From: Hymenobacter metallicola
Lineage (GTDB): Bacteria > Bacteroidota > Bacteroidia > Cytophagales > Hymenobacteraceae
Reading direction: 5' to 3'
NCBI RefSeq assembly: GCF_004745645.1
Contig: NZ_SRMB01000001.1
Span: 1,674,001 to 1,738,000, forward strand
Length of the DNA: 64,000 bases
The notes beneath the pieces were generated by a model that was given only the letters and a program-made list of their open reading frames with translations, was not told the origin of the DNA and ran no database searches. This document shows, piece after piece, positions 1 to 6,158 of the stretch. How positions within the stretch are numbered: position 1 is the stretch's first letter; every line of letters begins with the position of its first letter. A program made the position numbers and the translations under genes.

Positions 1-1
1 G

Positions 2-73
2 GCGGCCCGCCGGCCCTGGAGCCTGGGCCTGCAGGCTGGCTATAGCTGGGACCTGGACCCACGCAAGCACTAA
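2..73 (+). CDS. C-terminal end of an upstream protein (partial)
   Basis: An open frame enters from the left edge and stops at TAA (71-73). The last residues read SLGLQAGYSWDLDPRKH, alternating polar and hydrophobic with aromatics, which fits the last strand of an outer-membrane beta-barrel or a porin-like family, but too little is visible to name it. The lipoprotein gene at 112 follows after 38 bp on the same strand, so the two may be co-transcribed. Confidence 0.5.
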   Translation, partial: AARRPWSLGLQAGYSWDLDPRKH

Positions 74-111
74 TTCCTTCCCTATCCTTTCTGACTAGCT
101 ACTCCTCGACA

Positions 112-1086
112 ATGAAAAAATTACTGCTTGCTTCCCTCCTAGCCTTCGGTGGCCTGCTGCCCGCCTGCCAGTTCGACCCCGGCGTGGTTATCTGCGACGA
201 CGGCAGCACGGGCCCCACGCCCACCGCCCCGGCCAACCTGCAGCAGCTCTACTCCCAGCTGGGCGCGCCCGTGCAGACCTTTACCTACGACCCGAGCCGC
301 GCCAATACCTTCACCGGGGCAAAAGGCACTGTTATTTCGATTCCGGCCAACGCTTTTGTGAAGAACGGACGGGTGGTGAGCGGACCCGTTCAGCTCTCGT
401 TCCGCGAGATTTTCAAACGAGCCGACATGGTGCTCAGCAGCATGCCCACCGTTTCGGGCGGACGGCTGCTCGAATCGGCGGGGGAAGTGTACCTGCGCGC
501 CGACCAGGATTCGTCGATTACCCTGGCAACGGGCGCCACCATCCGGCTGCAGACCCAAACCCCGCCCAACGTTGCCTCGCCCGACTCGATGCGCTTGTTT
601 GTGGGCGGCGGGGGTGGCGGCAGCGGGGCTCCGGCCTGCTTCGACTGGACCCTGAACAACCCGAGCTCGGGCGCTACCATTGCGCCTACCCCAACCGGCA
701 ACGTCATTACGGTCAGCAGCTTGCTCTACAACAGTGGCATTGGCTGGCTGAACTGCGACAAGTTTTATAGCAGCCCCAATCCGCGGACGGCCATTACGGT
801 GAAAGTAACCGGCGGCGACATTGACCCGATCAAGAATACGATGGTATTTGCCGTGTTCCGCACCTTCAATGGCTCTTTGCGCATCTGTAGTTTCAAGGCC
901 CCCGATACGTTCGAGGCCCCGGGCGTGCCGGAAGGATTGGCCGTCAGCGTTGTGGTTATCCGCACGCTCAATGGCAAGCTGTACTACGGCCGCCAAGATG
1001 GCACCATACAGGCCGGAGTGCCGTTTGCCCCCGTTCTGAAGGAAACCACTTCCGCCGCCATGGTTGATGACCTCAACCAGCTGTAA
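112..1086 (+). CDS. Putative lipoprotein with Bacteroidota-type beta-sandwich repeat
   Basis: This 324-residue protein starts with a lipoprotein signal (MKKLLLASLL, then LPAC with the lipidated Cys at 19), so it should be exported and anchored in the envelope. Around residues 65-130 it has the pattern 'G-T-V-I-S-I-P-A-N-A-F ... G-P-V-Q-L-S-F-R-E-I ... A-D-M-V-L', seen in many secreted Bacteroidota proteins of unknown role (ZU5/carboxypeptidase-regulatory-like sandwich). A run of glycines near residue 163 is probably a linker. No catalytic motif is visible. A hairpin terminator follows at 1144-1175. Function is unknown; the envelope location is the only firm inference. Confidence 0.8.
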   Translation: MKKLLLASLLAFGGLLPACQFDPGVVICDDGSTGPTPTAPANLQQLYSQLGAPVQTFTYDPSRANTFTGAKGTVISIPANAFVKNGRVVSGPVQLSFREIFKRADMVLSSMPTVSGGRLLESAGEVYLRADQDSSITLATGATIRLQTQTPPNVASPDSMRLFVGGGGGGSGAPACFDWTLNNPSSGATIAPTPTGNVITVSSLLYNSGIGWLNCDKFYSSPNPRTAITVKVTGGDIDPIKNTMVFAVFRTFNGSLRICSFKAPDTFEAPGVPEGLAVSVVVIRTLNGKLYYGRQDGTIQAGVPFAPVLKETTSAAMVDDLNQL

Positions 1087-1143
1087 AAACCGCTTTTATT
1101 CTTACCGAGTTAATTCGCTTATTCTCGTCACGCTTTATGAAGC

Positions 1144-1175
1144 AAAAACGGCAGCTGGTGGCTGCCGTTTTTGTT
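1144..1175. terminator. Bidirectional intrinsic terminator
   Basis: A nine-base-pair stem (AACGGCAGC / GCTGCCGTT) is flanked by A-rich sequence on the left and a T-run on the right, so it can end both the lipoprotein gene (+) and hutI (-), which converge here. Confidence 0.8.
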
Positions 1176-1183
1176 TTCATGGG

Positions 1184-2482
1184 TTAGTCTTGTAGGCAGC
1201 CCCCAATAACTACTTGCCGCACCGGGTTTTCGCCCAGCCAGTAGGGTATTTCGGTGTAGTCGCGCACGTCGAGCACCAGAATATCGGCCTGCTTGCCGAC
1301 CTCAATGCTGCCGATTTCAGATTCCAGCCGTAGGGCCCAGGCGGCATTAATGGTTACGCCGGCAATGGCTTCCCGGGGCGTCAAATCCATTTTCAGGCAG
1401 GCCATCGACAGGGCCAGCCAGAGGTTTTTGCTCGGGCAAGAACCGGGGTTGAAGTCGGTGCTGATGGCCACGGGCAGGCCCCGGTCGATAAACTGCCGCC
1501 CGGGCGCGTACTTTTCCTGGCGCAGAAACAGGGGCACCAGGGGCAGCAGCACCGCAATGGTTTGGCCTTCGCCCCCGTTGCCCAGCCGGGCCGCGTCCTC
1601 CAGGCTGAGGTAGTCGCAGTGGTCGACGCTGACGGCCCCGAGGTCGGCGGCCATGGCGCAGCCGCCCATGTCGTGGAGCTGCTCGGCGTGGATTTTCAAC
1701 CAGAACCCCAGGGCCTGCGCCTGCTGCAGGTAGCGCCGCGAATCGGCCACGCTGAAGGCGCCCTGCTCGCAGAAAATGTCTACAAAGGCGGCTTTTCCCT
1801 GCAGTTCGGGCAGCACCTCGCGCACCAGATAGTCGAGGTAGTCGGCGGGGCGCCCCTGAAACTCGGGCGGCACCACGTGGGCACCCAGAAACGTGGGCAC
1901 CACCCGCACGGGCTGCTGCTGGCCGGCCTGCTGAGCCACGTGCACCAGGCGCAGCTCGGTTTCCTTGTCGAGGCCGTAGCCGCTTTTGGCCTCCACCGTC
2001 GTGACGCCGTAGCGCCGGAAGTCGCGCAGGTGGCGCAGGGCGTGGTCGAGCAGCTCGGCCTCGGAGGCGGCCCGGGTGGCGCGCACCGTGCTTAGAATAC
2101 CGCCGCCCGAGGCCAGAATATCCAGGTAAGACTCGCCCTGCAGCTTGCGCTGAAACTCGTGGGCCCGGTTGCCGGCAAATACCAAATGCGTGTGGCACTC
2201 TACCAGCCCCGGCATCACCACCCGGCCCTGGGCGTCCAGCACCTGCGTGTCGGTTGTAATCTGGCTTTCATCCAGCTCGCCCATGCGTCCGACCGCCACG
2301 ATTTTGGAGCCACGGCAGGCTACGTAGGCATCGTGGAGCGTAAGCCAGTCGGTAGTCAAGGGGCGGTTAGGCCGGCCCCCGGCCAGCGTCAGCAGCTGAC
2401 CGCAGTTACGAATAAGCAGGGTGTAGGACACGGAGTACGAGGCGCCCGGGGTGGAAACGGGTTGCGGCCCCAAACTACTCAT
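1184..2482 (-). CDS. hutI: Imidazolonepropionase
   Basis: HutI hydrolyses 4-imidazolone-5-propanoate to N-formimidoyl-L-glutamate, the third step of histidine degradation. The 432-residue protein has the amidohydrolase metal motif H97-T-H99 (VECHTHLVFAGNR), a later metal/substrate histidine in KIHAEQLHDMGG, and the STDFNPGS segment with the metal Asp. These are all typical of HutI, and the length fits. hutU and hutG lie 34 and 41 kb away on the same strand, not in one operon. The ATG at 2482 lies only a few bases after the U-tract of a terminator (2488-2521). An alternative GTG start at 2431, nearer the conserved TLLIRN segment, cannot be excluded. Confidence 0.93.
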   Translation of the reverse strand: MSSLGPQPVSTPGASYSVSYTLLIRNCGQLLTLAGGRPNRPLTTDWLTLHDAYVACRGSKIVAVGRMGELDESQITTDTQVLDAQGRVVMPGLVECHTHLVFAGNRAHEFQRKLQGESYLDILASGGGILSTVRATRAASEAELLDHALRHLRDFRRYGVTTVEAKSGYGLDKETELRLVHVAQQAGQQQPVRVVPTFLGAHVVPPEFQGRPADYLDYLVREVLPELQGKAAFVDIFCEQGAFSVADSRRYLQQAQALGFWLKIHAEQLHDMGGCAMAADLGAVSVDHCDYLSLEDAARLGNGGEGQTIAVLLPLVPLFLRQEKYAPGRQFIDRGLPVAISTDFNPGSCPSKNLWLALSMACLKMDLTPREAIAGVTINAAWALRLESEIGSIEVGKQADILVLDVRDYTEIPYWLGENPVRQVVIGGCLQD

Positions 2483-2487
2483 ATAAA

Positions 2488-2521
2488 AAAAGGATACGCC
2501 AGCACCTGACGTATCCTTTTC
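2488..2521 (-). terminator. Intrinsic terminator directly upstream of hutI
   Basis: The inverted repeat AAAGGATACG / CGTATCCTTT with an 11-base loop reads into seven T residues on the minus strand. It is well placed to end the radical SAM gene, which stops at 2558. Its U-tract ends about four bases before the annotated hutI ATG, which is unusually close. Confidence 0.75.
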
Positions 2522-2557
2522 GGCCTTACGAAACCGACCTAATTGGCTAACAACACA

Positions 2558-3679
2558 TTAAGTCCAGTACTGAATCGGGGCGTACGGGAAGCGGCGCTGC
2601 CACTCCGTGAAGAAGAACTGCTTAAGAGTGCGCATATCATCGGGTTGGTACACGTACTTGGTGCCCCCAAACTTGTTCCGTTTCACGGCCCGGGTGGCCT
2701 CATCCAGGTCCAGGGAGGTATTCGGGTACCACTGCAGCAGTACGTCCTTGGAGCCAGGCGTGAAGCGGTGACTAATCATTTCCACGGTCAGGTCGCAGGG
2801 AAAATCAAGCGTAGCGGCTAGCCGGTCGAGCAGCGCCGTGTAGTGCTGCCGCCACTCCGGAATGGGCATAATGGGAGCCAGCACCACGCCTACCGGGTAG
2901 CCGCCTCCACCCTGCTCCTGGGGTAAGGCGAGCTTCCGCAGCGCCTGCAGCCGCGCCTCTACGGAAGCCGTGCCCCCTTCGAGGCGCCGGGCAATGGGCT
3001 CGGCATTCAGGCTAAACCGGGCCCGGGTGTGCCCGTTGTGGGGCAGGTCGAGCAGGGAATCGACTTGGTCGTACTTGTTCACAAACCGCAGCTGGGCGCC
3101 TTCCCGGGTGCCGTAGTAGCGGATGCATTCGGCCAGGCTACCGGTCAGGTGCTCAATACCCAGCACGTCGGTGTAGCAGCTGACCTCGAAGGACGTGCGG
3201 CGCCCGGCTTGCTCGTAGGCGGCGGTGCCGGCCAGCAGCTTGGGCAGGTTGGCATAGGCGCGCACCACCGGCGGCCCCTGCAGGCTGCCGGCCAGGTAGC
3301 AATACTGGCAGTGGGCCGGGCAGCCTTCGGCCAGGTTCATCTGCCAGTCGGCCGACGGAGGCGTGGGCTGCAGCTTCAGGGCGCTGGGCGGGGCGCATAC
3401 CACGGCCAGCGTGTTCTTGGCATTGCGGTAGGTTTCGCGGGCGTCGGCGCCGCGCAGGCCGGTCAGGCGGTTGCTCTTCAGCAGCTCGATTTCCAGGTTG
3501 TGCGCCTCGGCCCGGGCCAGCATCTGCTGCCCAAAGGGCTCGTCGAGGGCGTCGGGGGTAAACAAAACCCGCTTGGGCAGCCACAGGCGGGCCGAGTGCG
3601 TCAGGGGCTGAGGCACGGGGGCAGGCTGGTCGGTGAGCAGGGTTTCGGAAAGCTGAACGAAGGTGCCGGAATCTAGCAT
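2558..3679 (-). CDS. Spore photoproduct lyase family radical SAM protein
   Basis: Members use S-adenosylmethionine and a [4Fe-4S] cluster; the characterised enzyme reverses the UV lesion 5-thyminyl-5,6-dihydrothymine. The cluster motif C-x3-C-x2-C is visible (CPAHCQYC, Cys 120, 124, 127 when counted from the ATG at 3679). About 41 residues later the segment SCYTDVLGIEHLTGSL matches the region of SPL that holds the hydrogen-donating cysteine. The C-terminal part, with RFTPGS and FGGTKYVY, also fits the family. The ATG at 3679 is preferred over a TTG one codon upstream. No sporulation gene is present, so a role in DNA repair or a related lesion repair is inferred. It stands alone, with a terminator downstream. 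Confidence 0.88.
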   Translation of the reverse strand: MLDSGTFVQLSETLLTDQPAPVPQPLTHSARLWLPKRVLFTPDALDEPFGQQMLARAEAHNLEIELLKSNRLTGLRGADARETYRNAKNTLAVVCAPPSALKLQPTPPSADWQMNLAEGCPAHCQYCYLAGSLQGPPVVRAYANLPKLLAGTAAYEQAGRRTSFEVSCYTDVLGIEHLTGSLAECIRYYGTREGAQLRFVNKYDQVDSLLDLPHNGHTRARFSLNAEPIARRLEGGTASVEARLQALRKLALPQEQGGGGYPVGVVLAPIMPIPEWRQHYTALLDRLAATLDFPCDLTVEMISHRFTPGSKDVLLQWYPNTSLDLDEATRAVKRNKFGGTKYVYQPDDMRTLKQFFFTEWQRRFPYAPIQYWT

Positions 3680-3917
3680 CAAAACGGGTAGCTGGTGTAG
3701 ATATAGAACACTTGCGGCGGGCTATAAAGTCCCGAACAGTCCGTTTAATCAGAATATTTAACCATTGACTTTCAGTACATTAAAACACTAATCAAGTATT
3801 TATTTCGGCTCCGCACCCTGGCCCAAGCAGCGGTTCGCCCCCTTGCGTGCATCCTACCTACAAGAGCCCTCAGCACGCTTGCTTCCTGCTTAGTTTCCAC
3901 CGCATCTTTCCCCAACT

Positions 3918-4775
3918 ATGGCTTTGAAACTACCTTTCCTCAGCGCCGCTTTTTTCCTGGTTACGCTTCGGTCTGCGGCCCAGGAGCCCCTACAGCAACT
4001 GATAGCCGCTGAGCGCAGCTTTGCCCAGGCCGCCATCCAAACAACTACCAAACAGGCCTTTCTGGCCAGCATGGCCGATTCAGCCATCATGTTCAACAAT
4101 GGCCAGCCGGAACTGGCCAAGCCCGGCTGGCAAAAGCGGCCCGAGCAGCCCAACGCGCCCAAGCTCATCTGGGGACCAGCTTTTGCGAGCATTGCCAACT
4201 CCACCGACCTGGGCTACACCACCGGGCCCTGGTACATCGAGCAGGCGGAGGGCAAGCGCGTGGCCCACGGGCAGTTTTTTACGCTCTGGGGCCGGCAGCC
4301 CGATGGCAGCTTCAAGTTTCTGCTCGACGTGGGCGTGTCGCACCCCGCCCCGGCTTCCGCCGACCTACCCACGCAGGTTGCCGCGCCGAGCCGGCCGACT
4401 CCCATGAGTAAGCGGCGCCGGGCCAACCTGCCCAAGCTGGACGAGCAACTCTCGGCCGCTCTTCAGGACCGGGGCGCGGGTTCAGGCTACGCGGCCTGGC
4501 TCAGCCCCCAGGCCCGTTTGCTGCGCGACGCCCACCCACCCCTGACCACTCCCGCCGCCATTGCCCCGGTGCTGGCCGCCGACCCGGTTCGTCGCTTTAC
4601 CAGCCAAGGCAGCCGCGTAGCTCATAGCGGCGAGCTGGGTTATACCTACGGCACGTATCTTTCGGCCCAAACTCCCTCCGACCAGGGGGGCTACCTGCAC
4701 GTGTGGCAACTGGAAGCCCGCGGCTGGCGTTTAGTGGCCGAAGTTCTTACTCCTACTGCCCCGCCCAAACCCTAA
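3918..4775 (+). CDS. Secreted protein with two NTF2-like (DUF4440/SnoaL-type) domains
   Basis: The 285-residue protein has a signal peptide ending near residue 21 (VTLRSAAQ). The first half (about 25-145) has the ERSFAQAAIQTT...FLASMADSAIMF opening and the DLGYTTGPW...HGQFFTLWGRQPDGSFKFLLDVG ending typical of DUF4440 proteins. The second half (about 170-280) repeats the same fold plan with GELGYTYGTY and YLHVWQLEARGWRLVAEVL. NTF2-like folds bind small molecules or catalyse simple reactions, and the substrate cannot be read from sequence. pncA follows after 33 bp on the same strand. Confidence 0.75.
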   Translation: MALKLPFLSAAFFLVTLRSAAQEPLQQLIAAERSFAQAAIQTTTKQAFLASMADSAIMFNNGQPELAKPGWQKRPEQPNAPKLIWGPAFASIANSTDLGYTTGPWYIEQAEGKRVAHGQFFTLWGRQPDGSFKFLLDVGVSHPAPASADLPTQVAAPSRPTPMSKRRRANLPKLDEQLSAALQDRGAGSGYAAWLSPQARLLRDAHPPLTTPAAIAPVLAADPVRRFTSQGSRVAHSGELGYTYGTYLSAQTPSDQGGYLHVWQLEARGWRLVAEVLTPTAPPKP

Positions 4776-4808
4776 AGTCAGGCGGCCGGGGCCCTACCTC
4801 TACCCCGC

Positions 4809-5426
4809 ATGAAAGCGCTGCTGCTCATTGATATTCAACCCGATTTCTTACCCGGCGGCTCCCTGGCCGTACCGGAAGGCGACGCCGTGGTGCCCCTGGC
4901 CAACGCCCTGCAACCCCACTTCGACCTGGTCGTGGCTACCCAGGACTGGCACCCGCAGAACCATAAGAGCTTTGCGGCCAATCACGCCGGGCGGCAGCCA
5001 TTCGAACAGATTGACCTCCACGGCCTGCCCCAGGTGCTCTGGCCGGTGCACTGCGTGCAGGGCTCGGCCGGGGCGGCTTTGGCCGAATCATTGGATGCCA
5101 ACCGCATCGAAACCATCTTCCGCAAAGGCACCGACCCGGAAATTGACAGCTACAGCGGATTTTACGACAACGGCCACCGCAAAGCCACGGGGCTGGCCGA
5201 CTACCTGCGGGGCAAGGGCGTGCAGCAGGTGTACGTGGCCGGCCTGGCCGCCGACTACTGCGTGTACTTTACGGCCAAGGATGCCCTGCAGGAAGGGTTT
5301 GACACGTATCTGATTGAGGACGCCACCCGCCCTATTTCGCCCGAAGGCTTTGCCCAGGCCAAAGCTGATTTAGAACAGCTCGGCGGCCACATCATTCACA
5401 GCACGGCGGTGCTGGGTGGCCACTGA
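4809..5426 (+). CDS. pncA: Nicotinamidase (bifunctional nicotinamidase/pyrazinamidase)
   Basis: PncA converts nicotinamide to nicotinate and ammonia in the NAD salvage pathway. The catalytic triad of the isochorismatase-like family is visible as D8 (LLIDIQPDF), K106 (FRKGTDP) and C151 (GLAADYCV). The metal site is D46-W-H48...H52 (DWHPQNHKSF) with a further His in VHCVQGS. The length of 205 residues is normal. The stop codon is followed one base later by the ATG of the 2H phosphoesterase gene, so the two are very likely co-translated. Confidence 0.95.
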   Translation: MKALLLIDIQPDFLPGGSLAVPEGDAVVPLANALQPHFDLVVATQDWHPQNHKSFAANHAGRQPFEQIDLHGLPQVLWPVHCVQGSAGAALAESLDANRIETIFRKGTDPEIDSYSGFYDNGHRKATGLADYLRGKGVQQVYVAGLAADYCVYFTAKDALQEGFDTYLIEDATRPISPEGFAQAKADLEQLGGHIIHSTAVLGGH

Positions 5427-5427
5427 T

Positions 5428-5937
5428 ATGACGTCAGCACCCCTGATTCTGACCCTGGCCCTGGACGAGCCGGCTACCCGGTTTTTCAACGACCTGCGTC
5501 AGCAGCACTTCCCGCCGGAGCGGAATTTTCTGGCCGCCCACCTCACCTTGTTTCACCACCTGCCCGGCACCGAGCAAGTCCAAATCGAGGAAACCCTGAC
5601 CACGCTGGCGCAAAACCAGGCGCCCTTGGCCCTGACGGTGCCGGGGCTGCAGTTTCTGGGTCAGGGCGTGGCCTACCAGGTAAGCAGCCAGGAGTTGGAG
5701 CGCCTGCACCGGGACTTGCAGCGGCAGTGGTGGGCCTGGCTAACGCCCCAGGATCAGCAGAAGCGCCGCCCCCACGTGACTATTCAGAACAAGGTGCGCC
5801 CCGAAGTAGCCCGGGCCTTGCACGAGCAGCTAGCTGCCGGATTTGAGCCCTTTGCCGCTACGGGCGTGGGCCTCCAGCTCTGGGCTTACCGCAACGGCCC
5901 CTGGGAATGGCTGCGCAGCTTTGCTTTCGGCGGATAG
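5428..5937 (+). CDS. 2'-5' RNA ligase / 2H phosphoesterase family protein
   Basis: The protein carries the two H-x-T motifs that define 2H phosphoesterases: AHLTLFHHL (His 38) and PHVTIQNKV about 80 residues later. These enzymes act on 2',3'-cyclic or 2'-5' phosphodiester bonds, and the natural substrate of most bacterial members is unclear. The ATG at 5428 directly follows the pncA stop; an in-frame GTG at 5416 would overlap pncA and is less likely. The tight coupling to pncA suggests a link to nucleotide or NAD-derived metabolite turnover, such as cyclic phosphate removal, but this is inference. Confidence 0.82.
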   Translation: MTSAPLILTLALDEPATRFFNDLRQQHFPPERNFLAAHLTLFHHLPGTEQVQIEETLTTLAQNQAPLALTVPGLQFLGQGVAYQVSSQELERLHRDLQRQWWAWLTPQDQQKRRPHVTIQNKVRPEVARALHEQLAAGFEPFAATGVGLQLWAYRNGPWEWLRSFAFGG

Positions 5938-6094
5938 AGCACCAAAAGCAAATATTAATTTTATCATATTTAACCTTATATCCCTTACCCTACTCGAAAG
6001 CAGGAACAGGCTGGTCGATTGCCAGTCTGTCTTGCCCCGTCCGGAACCCGGCTTCACCGAATAATTGGAAAGCATTGCGCCAGGCTTGCTAGCT

Positions 6095-6124
6095 TTGATA
6101 TTGATAGAATCTCAATTAGATTTG
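6095..6124 (+). promoter_or_regulatory. Bacteroidota-type promoter upstream of the first TonB receptor
   Basis: TTG at 6095-6097 and TAGATTTG at 6117-6124 are separated by exactly 19 bases, matching the known Bacteroidota consensus TTG-N19-TAnnTTTG. The region is AT-rich compared with its surroundings. The receptor start codon lies 34 bases after the -7 element. Confidence 0.7.
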
Positions 6125-6158
6125 AAATTCGCCGCCCTCAGCCTACCACACCCTGTGC

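Noticed and set aside
139..996. A 285-residue antisense open frame under the first lipoprotein
   Set aside because: It is GC-rich and low in typical protein features, and it overlaps a better gene with a signal peptide. It is a shadow of high-GC coding.
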